Below are positions 7,337 to 16,248 of a DNA stretch of 29,184 bases, piece by piece. Position numbers and translations under genes: made by a program. Source of the DNA: Ardenticatenaceae bacterium. GTDB taxonomy: Bacteria; Chloroflexota; Anaerolineae; Promineifilales; Promineifilaceae. The stretch is from assembly GCA_020634495.1 (NCBI GenBank), contig JACKBR010000056.1, positions 1-29,184 of the forward strand, written 5' to 3'. The notes beneath the pieces were generated by a model that had not been told where the DNA came from, did no database searches, and worked only from the letters and a program-made list of their open reading frames with translations. Within the stretch, counting starts at the first letter, position 1. Every line of letters begins with the position of its first letter.

Positions 7337-9118
7337 TTAATCTTCATACATTGATTCGATCTGATTTGAGAAATTCTTGTTGATATTGCGCCGTTTAATT
7401 TTGAGCGTCGGCGTTAATTCGCCATCTTCTACCGTAAAATCACGCGGCAGCACGCGGAAGGCCCGTACATGTTCAACCCGAGCAAACAAAGCATTGACTT
7501 TCTCATCAATCTCTTTTTGCAAATGTCCAATTAAGGTTGGATGTTCGTGCAGGGTTTTGCCTTCTAAACTGTTTTGTTGAGCAAAGTGGGTGGCCGCCTC
7601 TGGATCAAGCGTAATTAAGGCTGTCAAGAAGCGCCGTTGTTCCCCAATCACTACCGCCTGCGACACCAAATCAAGATTCTTTAACGCGGCTTCAATATTT
7701 TTGGGTGCAATATTTTTGCCGCCAGAGGTAATAATAATTTCCTTCTTGCGGCCTACAATGCTCAGATAACCTTCCTCATCAAATTGGCCCAGATCGCCAG
7801 AATGCAGCCAACCATCAATCAGGTCATTTTCGGTGGCCGCTTCATTCTTAAAATAACCCAAAAATACATTGGGCCCTTTCACCAGAATTTCGCCATCTGG
7901 GGCCAGTTTTACTTCTGACCCTGGCCACGCCTGGCCAACCGTTCCAATTTTGATCGCGCCGAGGCGATTGGTTGTGGTAGGCCCACAATCTTCAGACTGG
8001 CCATAAAGTTCCAAAATTGGCATGTCCAGGCTGGCAAAATAATGCAGGATGTCTGGTGAGATTGGCGCAGCAGAAACAATCAAGACACGAGCTTCTGAAA
8101 GCCCCAGTCCTTCTTTTACTGTAGAAAACACAAGTTTTTCTGCCAGTTTGTATTGAAGCGCCAGTAAACCGCCGGGTGACTGGCCTCTGTTGTGCAGGGT
8201 TGTGGCTTTTGTGCCCACGCTCCTGGCCCACGCTGCAATTTTCGCTTTGACGCCAGTTGCCTGGGAAAGTTGGGCTGCGACGCCAGCCTGGAACCGTTCA
8301 AAGATGCGGGGTACGCCAAAAAAGACGGTTGGTTTAACCTCTTTTAGATTTTTATTAAGATGCTCTTGGGGTGAATATTCAGCGTAATACACCTGGTAAG
8401 CGGCCGTAATGGCGGCATGAATCGTAAACATTTGCTCGGCAATGTGCGATAGCGGCAAATAGGAAATGGTTCTGTCGGAAGACACCAGGTCAATGAGGCC
8501 CTGAGCATTTTTGGCAGTGCTGGCCAGGTTGCGGTGTGACAGCATCACGCCTTTGGGCGGGCCGGTTGTGCCGGAGGTGTAAATGAGCGTCGCCAGCTGA
8601 TCGTCTTGCAGGGCGTTCATGCGGGCGTCAACTTCGGCCTCGTCTACGCTATCCCCTTTGGCCATGAATCCATCCCAACTCAGGGTCATGTTGTCGTCAA
8701 TTTCGGTGCCCTTCATGAGAACAATGTGCTTCAGGCAAGCAAGGTCTTCACGTACCTGCTGGATTTTGTCCCATTGGCTCTCATTTTCTACCAAAATCAC
8801 GCTGGATTCGGAGTTTTCAACGATATATTTGCATTCTGAGGGGGAGTTGGTGGTGTAGATACCGGCTGGGGCACCGCCAATCATCATGCAGGCGAGGTCA
8901 AAAATCACCCATTCAGGCCGGTTAAACCCTAAGATTGTTACATTTTGGCCAACGTCAACGCCGAGGGCAACCAGGGCGCGTGCGGCTTGCCTTACTTGGT
9001 TGGTGTATTCTTTCCAGGAAGTTGGTACCCACGCATTCCCTATTTTTTCATAGTAGGCTGGTGCATTGGGGCGAATACGGCCGTTTTCGTGCAGCCGGTG
9101 GAGAATAGTGTCCGTCAT
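7337..9118 (-). CDS. Long-chain fatty-acid-CoA ligase (AMP-forming acyl-CoA synthetase)
   Basis: A 593-aa adenylate-forming enzyme that would activate long-chain fatty acids to acyl-CoA through an acyl-AMP intermediate. The AMP-binding loop YTSGTTGPPKGV is at 180-191. The C-terminal half carries ELYGQSED, DGWLHSGDLGQFDEEGY and GRKKEIIITSGGKNIAP, the hinge and lysine region typical of FadD15/FAA1-type ligases. I place the start at 9118 because AAAGGAGG stands 6 nt before that ATG; the reading frame is open 19 codons further up, but no ribosome site supports that. It follows the thiolase and phosphatidylcholine-synthase-like genes on the same strand after a 373-nt gap, and ends at a strong terminator. 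The general class is secure; substrate chain length is not shown. Confidence 0.93.
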   Translation of the reverse strand: MTDTILHRLHENGRIRPNAPAYYEKIGNAWVPTSWKEYTNQVRQAARALVALGVDVGQNVTILGFNRPEWVIFDLACMMIGGAPAGIYTTNSPSECKYIVENSESSVILVENESQWDKIQQVREDLACLKHIVLMKGTEIDDNMTLSWDGFMAKGDSVDEAEVDARMNALQDDQLATLIYTSGTTGPPKGVMLSHRNLASTAKNAQGLIDLVSSDRTISYLPLSHIAEQMFTIHAAITAAYQVYYAEYSPQEHLNKNLKEVKPTVFFGVPRIFERFQAGVAAQLSQATGVKAKIAAWARSVGTKATTLHNRGQSPGGLLALQYKLAEKLVFSTVKEGLGLSEARVLIVSAAPISPDILHYFASLDMPILELYGQSEDCGPTTTNRLGAIKIGTVGQAWPGSEVKLAPDGEILVKGPNVFLGYFKNEAATENDLIDGWLHSGDLGQFDEEGYLSIVGRKKEIIITSGGKNIAPKNIEAALKNLDLVSQAVVIGEQRRFLTALITLDPEAATHFAQQNSLEGKTLHEHPTLIGHLQKEIDEKVNALFARVEHVRAFRVLPRDFTVEDGELTPTLKIKRRNINKNFSNQIESMYED

Positions 9119-9491
9119 CGAATGCCTCCTTTGGTTTTCAAGACATCTGCTGACTAGATAGACGTTTCCTGGCAATTATCGCAAGGCAGCCTGCTGCCCG
9201 GAAAATGCCATCTAATCCATTAACAAATTTTCACAATAAGTAGCGGGGTAATCTCTCAATCCTTAACGCAATTTTTATCATATCTGCCCCGCTTTCGCAA
9301 TGATTTTATGACGAGTTTTCCCAAATACTGAGCAAATCACGAAAAACCGAGGGTTCTATTTCAAAGGTTTTTCAGTGATCTGCTGCGTGCTCGTCTAAAA
9401 AATTCTTGAATGAAGCCGATATGCGTTTTGCTAACCATTCAGGTCAGATTCTGCTTCCCAAATCCGCTGAAGAATTGACAAACGTATGAAG
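9119..9491. other. Intergenic region, no gene seen
   Basis: This 373-nt gap between two minus-strand genes holds no credible reading frame. It contains the fadD-like ribosome site at its left end, a 7-bp inverted repeat AGCGGGG/CCCCGCT (about 9241-9292), and a long imperfect hairpin at 9331-9384, described separately. I could not identify a convincing promoter by eye. Confidence 0.6.
9331..9384. repeat. Long imperfect inverted repeat (structured RNA or terminator candidate)
   Basis: The arms (9331-9348 and 9366-9384) pair over about 17 bp with one mismatch and one bulge: AGCA-ATCAC-GAAAAACC against GGTTTTTC-GTGAT-TGCT, leaving a 17-nt loop. It lies about 108 nt past the stop of the PC-synthase-like gene. 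With a T-run inside the stem rather than after it, it is not a standard intrinsic terminator. It could be a structured 3' end or a dispersed repeat; the window has no second copy that I can see. Confidence 0.45.
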
Positions 9492-10202
9492 TTAACGAAC
9501 CATCAAATAAAGACTCAAGCCAATGTAATAGACAATGTACAACAACGAAGCCCAAAGCATCCAGGGTTGGTAGGCTGGATATTGCAGCCAGACCGTCAGG
9601 CACAAAAGTCCCCATACCGTTGTGAGCCCCAAGGTTAGCTTCTGGTAATGCACCATGCGTGACGGATAAATATATTTTATTGGCACAAAAACCAGCACGG
9701 CGAGGGTGGCAATAACCCAGAAATTTATCCAGGGATTGGCATCAAAGACAAACAAATAAAAAACGACCACATTCCAATAGGAGGGGAATCCTTTGAAGGT
9801 GTGATCGTCTGTTTTGGCATCTGATTGACAAAATTGAAATGCCGAGGCCAATACAACCATTGCAATACCAGCAATCGTGCCAGATGCAGGGAGCAAATTC
9901 GCTTCATAAAGAAATATGGCGGGTACGATGACGTAAGTCTGATAATCGATGATGTTGTCTAGCAACGCGCCATCAAAGCCTGGAAGCACCCCTTTTACCT
10001 GAAAGCGCCGGGCAAGCGTGCCGTCAAAACTGTCCACCAGCGCAGCCAGGCCCAACCAGAAAAAAGCGGCTTGCCACTGATGCTGCACGGTCGCCATTAT
10101 GGCCAGCAGCCCCCACAGTGCGCCTGTGGCGGTAAAAAGGTGAACACCCCAGGCCAGTACCAACGGGCGCTCGACTTGTAAGTTGAGATTCATTCTTGAC
10201 AT
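9492..10202 (-). CDS. pcs: Phosphatidylcholine synthase-like CDP-alcohol phosphatidyltransferase
   Basis: A 236-aa polytopic membrane enzyme of the CDP-alcohol phosphatidyltransferase family. The catalytic motif is D57-x2-D60-G-x2-A-R65-x12-G78-x3-D82-x3-D86. The extended 12-residue gap in place of the usual eight, plus the following DYQTYVIVPAIFLYE and KTDDHTFKGFPSYWNVV, are features I associate with bacterial phosphatidylcholine synthase (Pcs), which condenses choline with CDP-diacylglycerol. About eight hydrophobic segments are visible. I begin at the ATG at 10202, where GGAAT lies at a usable distance; an upstream extension lacks support. It lies 80 nt downstream of the thiolase on the same strand and is probably co-transcribed. 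It contains no ACGGCCGT palindrome. Choline as the acceptor is inferred. Confidence 0.78.
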   Translation of the reverse strand: MSRMNLNLQVERPLVLAWGVHLFTATGALWGLLAIMATVQHQWQAAFFWLGLAALVDSFDGTLARRFQVKGVLPGFDGALLDNIIDYQTYVIVPAIFLYEANLLPASGTIAGIAMVVLASAFQFCQSDAKTDDHTFKGFPSYWNVVVFYLFVFDANPWINFWVIATLAVLVFVPIKYIYPSRMVHYQKLTLGLTTVWGLLCLTVWLQYPAYQPWMLWASLLYIVYYIGLSLYLMVR

Positions 10203-10282
10203 AACGTATTCCAATGATAATTCAAAATGAGATTGCTGAACTTTAAGTGAAGTATGGTTGTAAGTCAATACATACACTTTTC

Positions 10283-11554
10283 TCAGGCAAGGAACTCAAT
10301 AATCGTGGCCTCTCCTTGACCTACACCGACACACAGCGTTGCTAAACCATATTGCATTGCCTGGCCAGCCTGGCTGCGGCGGCGCATTTCATGCAGCAGG
10401 GTTGTGAGAATCCGTGCGCCTGAACAGCCTAAGGGATGCCCCAGGGCAATTGCGCCGCCGTTTACGTTGGTAATTTCTTGACTAAGCCCCAGTTCGTTTA
10501 GCACGGCTAACGATTGCACAGCAAACGCCTCGTTTAGCTCGGCCAGGTCAATTTGGTCTAGCGTAATGCCGGCCCGTTGCAGCGCTTTGCGGGTGGCATT
10601 GATTGGCCCCAGGCCCATGACTCGCGGATCGACGCCAGCTGCCGCTGAAGCCACCCAGCGGGCCATTGGCTTTAGGCCGAGCGCTTCTGCTTTGCTGGCA
10701 GACATGAGCAGTAGGGCACAAGCGCCATCGTTGAGGCCGCTGGCGTTACCGGCTGTGACGGTGCCGCCTTTGCGGAAGGCGGGACGCAGCCTGGCCAAAA
10801 CTTCTGGGCTGGTTTCTAGTTCATAGCCGCTGTCGGTTTTTTTGATGCGGGGATGTTCATCTGTATCAACCACGATGGGATCGCCGCGCCGTTGGGGGAT
10901 GGTGACGGGGACGATTTCTGCCTGGAAACGGCCGTTATTAATTGCATCACACGCCCGCCGCTGACTCTCAAAGGCAAAGGCATCCTGGGCCTCCCGGCTG
11001 ATCTCGCCGCCCTGAATTTGCCCGGCACAGCTCATCTCAAAGATGTTTTCGGCCGTTTCGCCCATTGCTTCCAGCGGAAATAGCGCCTCCATCTTTGGGT
11101 TGGGGTAGCGCCAGCCCAGGGTGGTGTCGTAGCCGGTGATGTTGCCCGATGGCCCCCAGGCACGGGAATTTTTTGGAAATGAGTAAGGGGCGCGGCTCAT
11201 GCTTTCAACACCGCCAGCAATAAAGACCTCTCCTTCGCCACATTTTATGGCCCGCGCCGCCTGGTTGACGGCATTTAAACCGCTGGCACAAAGACGATTA
11301 AACGAAACGGCCGCAACCGAGTCTGGCAATCCAGCCAGCAGCGTCGCCATCCGAGCCACATTGCGGTTATCTTCCCCCGCCTGGTTGGCGCAGCCAAAAT
11401 AGACCTCTTCAACCTCAGCCGGATCAATGCCACTTCGTTCCACAACCTCCCGAATAACCAACGCCGCCATATCATCTGGACGTACCTCAGCTAAAGCCCC
11501 AGCATGACGGCCAATTGGCGTCCGTACCGCATTCACAATAACAACATCATTCAT
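10283..11554 (-). CDS. Acetyl-CoA C-acyltransferase (thiolase, PcaF/AtoB type)
   Basis: A 423-aa thiolase. The acyl-enzyme nucleophile is Cys89 in [10 protein letters not shown], the same position as in well-studied thiolases. The NEAFAV block, His373 in [14 protein letters not shown] and Cys408 in TLCVGVGQG complete the active site. The N-terminal [17 protein letters not shown] is strikingly like 3-oxoadipyl-CoA thiolases (PcaF/PaaJ), so the substrate could be a 3-oxoacyl-CoA rather than acetoacetyl-CoA. The start at 11554 is chosen for GGAG 8 nt upstream; the frame is open 61 codons further but runs through the promoter. It heads the minus-strand lipid block and has a good promoter divergent from the patatin gene. 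Class secure, substrate open. Confidence 0.93.
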   Translation of the reverse strand: MNDVVIVNAVRTPIGRHAGALAEVRPDDMAALVIREVVERSGIDPAEVEEVYFGCANQAGEDNRNVARMATLLAGLPDSVAAVSFNRLCASGLNAVNQAARAIKCGEGEVFIAGGVESMSRAPYSFPKNSRAWGPSGNITGYDTTLGWRYPNPKMEALFPLEAMGETAENIFEMSCAGQIQGGEISREAQDAFAFESQRRACDAINNGRFQAEIVPVTIPQRRGDPIVVDTDEHPRIKKTDSGYELETSPEVLARLRPAFRKGGTVTAGNASGLNDGACALLLMSASKAEALGLKPMARWVASAAAGVDPRVMGLGPINATRKALQRAGITLDQIDLAELNEAFAVQSLAVLNELGLSQEITNVNGGAIALGHPLGCSGARILTTLLHEMRRRSQAGQAMQYGLATLCVGVGQGEATIIEFLA

Positions 11555-11613
11555 CGAACCATCTCCATAAGTACAGCAAGTGCAGTAAACAGCAATCCTA
11601 AAAATGCAAAGCC

Positions 11614-11663
11614 CCAATTTGAATTGGAATTGCCAATTATAACCTATCGAACTTTTTTGATAA
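11614..11663 (-). promoter_or_regulatory. Promoter and operator-like dyad of the thiolase gene
   Basis: On the minus strand TTATCA (11658-11663), a 16-nt spacer and a perfect TATAAT (11636-11641) form a sigma-70-type promoter. Directly downstream, across the expected start point, lies the dyad CCAATT-TG-AATTGG (11614-11627). Its position would suit a repressor such as a TetR-type fatty-acid regulator, though no regulator gene is in the window. Confidence 0.5.
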
Positions 11664-11728
11664 GATAAAGAGTAACATCCTGTGCCTAGAAAACAAAAGA
11701 TGTTGTCCAGAGCGTGCCGGAGGCTTCT

Positions 11729-12637
11729 ATGACTCAATTTCGAATCTTAACCATTGATGGTGGGGGTATACGTGGGCTGTTCACTCTTGTCTTGCTGGAG
11801 CGATTGCGGCAGGCCCAGCCAGGCTTCTTAGACAAGGTAGACTTTTTTGCCGGAACCTCAACCGGCAGCATTATTGCGATGGGTTTGGCTTATGGTTTTA
11901 CGCCTACAGAAGGCATTGACCTTTATCGCGAGATGGGCATGGTAGCCTTCCAGGACACCTTTTTAGACGATTTATTGGATTTATTCACCCTGATCGGCGC
12001 AGAGTACGACAGCGACCAACTGAAAGGCGTGCTGCTGCAAAAGTTCCAGGCGGCCACGCTGGGCGATTTGCGCGAGCGTGGCAAACATGTTCTGGTTCCC
12101 ACGTTTGATCTTGATGCAATGAAGGATGATGTGCGCAGTTGGAAGCCTAAGTTTTTCCATAATTTTGTCGGCCCGGACTCTGATGAGCGGGAGCGGATTG
12201 TGGATGTGGCTTTGCGCAGCAGCGCCGCCCCAACTTATTTTCCCACTTACCAGGGATACGCGGATGGTGGGGTAGTGGCGAATAATCCAAGCATGGCGGC
12301 GCTGGCCCAGGCGCTTCATGAGGGCATTCCCCAGGAAGAAATCAGCTTGCTTTCTTTGGGGACGGGGCTGGTGCCTCGCTATGTGCCGGGTAGGAAGCTG
12401 GATTGGGGCTTTTTGCAGTGGGCACCCCGGTTGCTGCCAATTATGTTGGATGGTTTGATGGGGGTAGCTGATTATCAGTGCCGGGCCATTTTGGGGGATA
12501 GGCAATATTTCCGGTTTGCGCCTGTGTTGGCTGAATCGATTGATGTGGATGAGGCTGATAAAGCAGATCGGTTGGTGGCTTTGGCGGAGGCGGTCGATAT
12601 TTCTTCGGCTGTGGATTGGCTGGCGGCGCATTGGTAA
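11729..12637 (+). CDS. Patatin-like phospholipase / acylhydrolase
   Basis: A 302-aa cytoplasmic patatin-fold lipid acyl hydrolase. It has the oxyanion loop DGGGIRG (10-16), the nucleophile elbow GTSTG with Ser44, and the dyad partner Asp179 in [12 protein letters not shown], so the catalytic Ser-Asp dyad is complete. No signal peptide or membrane segment is seen. GGAGG 5 nt before the ATG at 11729 sets the start; an earlier in-frame start five codons upstream would put the ribosome site inside the gene. It is divergent from the thiolase and thus next to a lipid gene block, fitting a role in fatty-acid release. Its stop codon overlaps the -35 box proposed for holB. Confidence 0.9.
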   Translation: MTQFRILTIDGGGIRGLFTLVLLERLRQAQPGFLDKVDFFAGTSTGSIIAMGLAYGFTPTEGIDLYREMGMVAFQDTFLDDLLDLFTLIGAEYDSDQLKGVLLQKFQAATLGDLRERGKHVLVPTFDLDAMKDDVRSWKPKFFHNFVGPDSDERERIVDVALRSSAAPTYFPTYQGYADGGVVANNPSMAALAQALHEGIPQEEISLLSLGTGLVPRYVPGRKLDWGFLQWAPRLLPIMLDGLMGVADYQCRAILGDRQYFRFAPVLAESIDVDEADKADRLVALAEAVDISSAVDWLAAHW

Positions 12638-12659
12638 TTCCCAGGTTTCGCCTTAGAAT
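12631..12659 (+). promoter_or_regulatory. Promoter of holB, probably leaderless
   Basis: TTGGTA (12631-12636), a 17-nt spacer and TAGAAT (12654-12659) end 6 nt before the holB ATG. The -35 box overlaps the patatin stop codon. holB has only a weak GGGG before its start, so a transcript starting at the ATG is likely. The spacing matches the CAP/LysM promoter. Confidence 0.45.
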
Positions 12660-12665
12660 TGGGGC

Positions 12666-13685
12666 ATGAGTACCTGGGAAGCGATTGTCGGGCATGCGTG
12701 GGCGGTGGATATGTTGGCCAGTGGGTTGGCCAACGGCCGTTTAGGCCATGCCTATCTCATTACCGGGCCAGAGCAGGTGGGCAAAACCACGCTGGCCCGC
12801 ACCTTTGCCCAGGCATTAAACTGTGAAGCGCCAGAAGCAGAACGGCCGTGTGGCCAATGCCGCCCCTGCAAACTCATCGCCACCGACCGGCATCCTGACG
12901 TGAAGTTTGTTTCTCCAGAGGTGAGCGGGCGGGGCAAGCTGACGCTCAAAATTGAAGCCATTCGCCAGTTACAGCAAGATTTGACCCTCTCTGCCTACGA
13001 AGCGCGGTACAAAGTGGCCATTTTAGAGCGATTTGATGCCGCCACTTTGGGCGCGGCTAACGCCTTCCTGAAAACCCTGGAGGAGCCGCCGGGCAAAGTG
13101 ATTTTGTTGCTCACCGCCACCGACGCCGACATGCTGCTCCCCACAATTTCATCCCGCTGCCGCACGCTGAATTTACGGCCGTTATCCCCCGATCTCATCG
13201 AGCAAAGTTTGGCAGTACGCTGGCAAGTTCCAGCAGAAAAAGCGACGTTGCTGGCTCATCTGGCAGACGGCCGTTTGGGCTGGGCGGTGCAGGCGGCCGA
13301 AGACGAAACTATTTTGCAGATGCGTGCCGAGCAGTTGGAAATCCTGCATAGCGCCCTGGCAGGCAGGCGCTCCGAGCGTTTTGCCCTGGCAGACAGGCTG
13401 GCTCGCAAGCCAGAGGCACTGCCCGATTTGCTAAAAACCTGGCTCAGCTGGTGGCGTGACCTGACCCTGCTCAGCCAACGGCGCGGTCAGGCAATTAGCC
13501 TGACTCTGACCAATGTTGATGAAGTGAGCCGCATGGAGCCGTTGGCCGCCACCTGGCGCGAACAGCAAATTTTGGCCAGCCTCAACCAAACCAACCAGGC
13601 CCTGTGGCAGCTTGAACGCAATGCCAACACCCGCTTGGCGCTGGAGAATTTGCTGCTGGTTTACCCGATCCCCGAACTGGCTTAA
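12666..13685 (+). CDS. holB: DNA polymerase III subunit delta'
   Basis: A 339-aa clamp-loader AAA+ protein, part of the complex that loads the sliding clamp for chromosomal replication. Visible are Walker A GPEQVGKT (34-41), a zinc-binding set of cysteines (Cys53, Cys62, Cys65, Cys68), LKTLEEPP (135-142) and the SRC motif at 163-165 that contacts a neighbouring subunit's ATP site. Length and the absence of a long C-terminal tail favour delta' over the tau/gamma subunit DnaX. It starts 28 nt after the patatin stop with no strong ribosome site. An intact Walker A is present, unlike in E. coli delta'. Four ACGGCCGT palindromes lie within it. Confidence 0.9.
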   Translation: MSTWEAIVGHAWAVDMLASGLANGRLGHAYLITGPEQVGKTTLARTFAQALNCEAPEAERPCGQCRPCKLIATDRHPDVKFVSPEVSGRGKLTLKIEAIRQLQQDLTLSAYEARYKVAILERFDAATLGAANAFLKTLEEPPGKVILLLTATDADMLLPTISSRCRTLNLRPLSPDLIEQSLAVRWQVPAEKATLLAHLADGRLGWAVQAAEDETILQMRAEQLEILHSALAGRRSERFALADRLARKPEALPDLLKTWLSWWRDLTLLSQRRGQAISLTLTNVDEVSRMEPLAATWREQQILASLNQTNQALWQLERNANTRLALENLLLVYPIPELA

Positions 13686-13696
13686 GCCCCCAAGCA

Positions 13697-13731
13697 AGTG
13701 AATAGTAAAAAGTGAAAAGTGAAAAGAAAGA
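13697..13731. repeat. Tandem 7-mer repeat array (AGTGAAA type)
   Basis: Five in-register heptamers follow the holB stop: AGTGAAT, AGTAAAA, AGTGAAA, AGTGAAA, AGAAAGA. Unlike other arrays in this window it has no inverted partner nearby. It shares the AGTGAAA word with arrays at 16249 and 26596. Confidence 0.8.
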
Positions 13732-13805
13732 GTGGTCGGTTGGTGTTTGATTATCAACTGATCGGTTGATTTGTTTCCCCCGTGATGCACCTACAATCAA
13801 AGAAA

Positions 13806-13826
13806 GGTCATGGTGAGAGCATGACC
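13806..13826. promoter_or_regulatory. Perfect 7-bp inverted repeat upstream of the ABC operon
   Basis: GGTCATG and CATGACC flank a 7-nt spacer, about 113 nt before the ABC ATPase start. A further GCATGAC occurs a few bases downstream. It may be an operator or a small hairpin; no promoter could be placed with confidence relative to it. Confidence 0.3.
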
Positions 13827-13938
13827 CTGCGCATGACTTGTGGCACATCTGGCAACGGCCGTTTGCCGCTACACTATGCAAAGATTGAACCGAACACAAC
13901 TCCGCGACCCTGCGTTAAATAGTTATTAGGAGAAACTC

Positions 13939-14895
13939 ATGTCACCCATTGTTGAGGTAAAAGATTTACGTAAACAATACAATCCCCCGGAAGGCGTAAC
14001 GGCCGTTGACGGCGTTTCCTTTGCCATCCGGCAGGGAGAAATTTTTAGTTTGCTGGGGCCAAATGGCGCGGGCAAAAGCACAACCATTTCCATGCTCAGC
14101 GGCTTGCTGGCCCCCACCAGCGGCGATGCCCTCATTGACGGCCGTTCCATTTCCCAGGATGCCAAACAGGTAAAGCAGCTAATTGGCGTGGTGCCCCAGG
14201 AGATTGCCCTGTACGACACCATCAGCGCCCGCGAAAACCTGGAGTTTTGGGGCAAAATGTATGGCCTGTCTGGGGAAAAGTTGAAAGAACGGGTAACGGC
14301 CGTACTGGAAATAGCTGGCCTCACCGACCGGGCCAAGGACAAAGTGGAAACATACTCCGGCGGCATGAAGCGACGCATCAACATTGCCGTGGGCCTGCTG
14401 CACAGCCCCAAAGTGCTCTACATGGACGAGCCAACGGTGGGCATTGATCCGCAAAGCCGCCGCCGCATTTTAGACACGGTGAAAACCCTAAATGAGCAAG
14501 GGCTGACCGTGCTCTACACCACCCACTACATGGAAGAAGCCGAAGAACTCAGCGACCGCATCGGCATCATCGACCACGGTAAATTGATTGCCGTGGGTAC
14601 GCAGGATGAACTAACGGCGACCGTTGGCCAGTACGACACGGTGCGCTTAAACATTGGCGCAACGGCCGAACTTAACGGCACCCTGGTGGATGATCTTGCC
14701 AGGCTGGATGGCGTACACCAGGTAGATGGCGAAGGGGAAAACGTGATTGTGCAGGCAGAAGACGCCAATGCCGTGCTGCCAAGTATCTTGCAAACAGTGA
14801 CTGCACACGGCCGTTCCACCCGTCGCCTGGAAATTCAAGAACCCAACCTGGAAGCCGTCTTTTTGCACCTGACTGGACGCGCTTTAAGAGATTAA
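13939..14895 (+). CDS. ABC transporter ATP-binding protein (ABC-2 type exporter)
   Basis: A 318-aa ATPase that would power the two permeases encoded next. All motifs are in place: Walker A GPNGAGKST (40-48), Q-loop VVPQE (84-88), signature YSGGMKRR (139-146), Walker B VLYMDEP (159-165) and the switch His196 in TTHYMEE. A C-terminal extension of about 100 residues ending EPNLEAVFLHLTGRALRD is the usual regulatory tail of drug-export ATPases (DrrA/CcmA-like). TAGGAG 7 nt upstream sets the start. One ATPase plus two ABC-2 permeases resembles the linearmycin-resistance type system (LnrLMN), but the substrate is not shown. Confidence 0.93.
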   Translation: MSPIVEVKDLRKQYNPPEGVTAVDGVSFAIRQGEIFSLLGPNGAGKSTTISMLSGLLAPTSGDALIDGRSISQDAKQVKQLIGVVPQEIALYDTISARENLEFWGKMYGLSGEKLKERVTAVLEIAGLTDRAKDKVETYSGGMKRRINIAVGLLHSPKVLYMDEPTVGIDPQSRRRILDTVKTLNEQGLTVLYTTHYMEEAEELSDRIGIIDHGKLIAVGTQDELTATVGQYDTVRLNIGATAELNGTLVDDLARLDGVHQVDGEGENVIVQAEDANAVLPSILQTVTAHGRSTRRLEIQEPNLEAVFLHLTGRALRD

Positions 14896-14896
14896 C

Positions 14897-14973
14897 GAGT
14901 TTGCGAGTTTGCCAGTCTGCGCGTGTGCGAGTGAATTTAATACTCGCCACTCGCCTACTCGCCACTCGCACAC
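14897..14973. repeat. Tandem 8-mer/7-mer repeats arranged as an inverted pair
   Basis: Left part: GAGTTTGC, GAGTTTGC, CAGTCTGC, GCGTGTGC (period 8). Right part: ACTCGCC, ACTCGCCT, ACTCGCC, ACTCGCA (period 7-8). The inner ends form a perfect 11-bp stem, GTGTGCGAGTG (14923-14933) with CACTCGCACAC (14963-14973). The array begins 2 nt after the ATPase stop and ends 15 nt before the permease ATG. Confidence 0.8.
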
Positions 14974-14988
14974 CCCACAGGAAATATC

Positions 14989-16245
14989 ATGAAAATTTGG
15001 ACAATTGCCTGGAAAGATACCCTGATTCGTTTTCGGGATCGCAATGCGCTGATTTTGATGCTGCTGGCCCCACTCGTGTTGTCAGCCATCATTGGCTCTG
15101 CCTTTGGCGGCTTTATCAGCGGCAGCGACCCAGTGCCCTTTGACGCCATCCCCGTGCTGGTTATCAACGAGGACAACGGCGCACAGGGCGATCAATTTTT
15201 AGAAATTTTAACCAGCGATGACCTGGCCGATTTACTGGCGGTAACAGAACTGGAAGACCTGGAGGCTGCGCGTGAGCAGGTGCAGGCTGGCGAGGCGCGG
15301 GCCGCCATTTATATTCCTGAATCGTTTAGCGAGGCGGTGGAAGGTGGCGCGGAGGTGGATACGGCCGTATCCCAAATTCAATTCTACGCCGATCCTGGCT
15401 CTACCCTTACCCCCAACATCGTGCGCGGCGTGGTGACCCAAATTGTGAATGGCTTTAACACCGCCGCCATTTCTGTAGATGTAACCGTGAACCAACTCAC
15501 AGAGGCAGCCACAACCCTTGGCCCTGCAATGGCTGGCCTTGGCCCGGCGCTGAACAGCGAGCTAGACAACCAAATTGGCCCCAGCCAAACCAGCATCCGC
15601 CTCAACGCAGTCTCTGTTGGTGAAGAAGAAACCACCAACGACATCAGTCCATTTGCTTTCTTTGCCCCCAGCATGGGCATTCTATTCCTCATGTTTTCCA
15701 TGGTCGATGGCACCCGCTCTATTTTAGATGAGCAGCGCGGCGGCACGTTGGATCGTTTGGTGAGCACGCCCACCAGCCACATTGAAATCTTGCTGGGCAA
15801 AATTGGCGGGGTTTTTCTCACTGGCGCATTGCAATTTATCGTTTTTGTCATCGCTTCCTCGCTCATTTTTGGCCTGAGCTGGGGCAGCTCCCCGCTGGGC
15901 CTGGCGCTGATGGTGCTGGTGGTGGTGCTGGCGTTTACCAGCCTGGGGGCGCTCATCGCCGCCTTTGCCAGGGACGCCAATCAGGCCAACATTATTGGCT
16001 CCGTGGTGACGCTGGTGTTTGCGGCATTAGGCGGCAACTTCGTCCCAGCCCAAAACTTCCCGCCCTTTTTGGAGCAGTTGAGCAAGATCAGCATCAACCG
16101 CTGGGCGCTGGATGGCTTTTCTGACCTGACGCTGTTTGGTCTGGGGCTAAACGATGTGCTGTTGGAAGCAGGCGTTTTGCTGGGGCTAAGCGTGGTGCTG
16201 ATTGGTCTGGCGCTGTGGCAGTTTCAGCGGCGGCTTGCCAGGTAA
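14989..16245 (+). CDS. ABC-2 type transporter permease (first of two)
   Basis: A 418-aa membrane subunit. One N-terminal helix (about 18-38) is followed by a large extracytoplasmic domain (about 45-215). Five or so C-terminal helices come next, including a SMGILFLMFSMVDG segment and an EQRGGTLDRLVSTP stretch conserved in ABC2_membrane_3 proteins. That last motif lies at the cytoplasmic coupling region facing the ATPase. AGGA 8 nt upstream sets the start. It is homologous to the next gene along its length, so the transporter is probably a heterodimer. Export of a lipid-like compound or antibiotic is likely; the actual substrate is unknown. Confidence 0.9.
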   Translation: MKIWTIAWKDTLIRFRDRNALILMLLAPLVLSAIIGSAFGGFISGSDPVPFDAIPVLVINEDNGAQGDQFLEILTSDDLADLLAVTELEDLEAAREQVQAGEARAAIYIPESFSEAVEGGAEVDTAVSQIQFYADPGSTLTPNIVRGVVTQIVNGFNTAAISVDVTVNQLTEAATTLGPAMAGLGPALNSELDNQIGPSQTSIRLNAVSVGEEETTNDISPFAFFAPSMGILFLMFSMVDGTRSILDEQRGGTLDRLVSTPTSHIEILLGKIGGVFLTGALQFIVFVIASSLIFGLSWGSSPLGLALMVLVVVLAFTSLGALIAAFARDANQANIIGSVVTLVFAALGGNFVPAQNFPPFLEQLSKISINRWALDGFSDLTLFGLGLNDVLLEAGVLLGLSVVLIGLALWQFQRRLAR

Positions 16246-16248
16246 AAC

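Noticed and set aside
9119..9175. 19-codon N-terminal extension of the acyl-CoA synthetase
   Set aside because: The internal ATG at 9118 has AAAGGAGG at ideal spacing, while the upstream start has no ribosome site and the extension lies outside the family domain.
11555..11737. 61-codon extension of the thiolase
   Set aside because: It would cross the thiolase promoter, and Cys89 counted from the start at 11554 already matches the family position.
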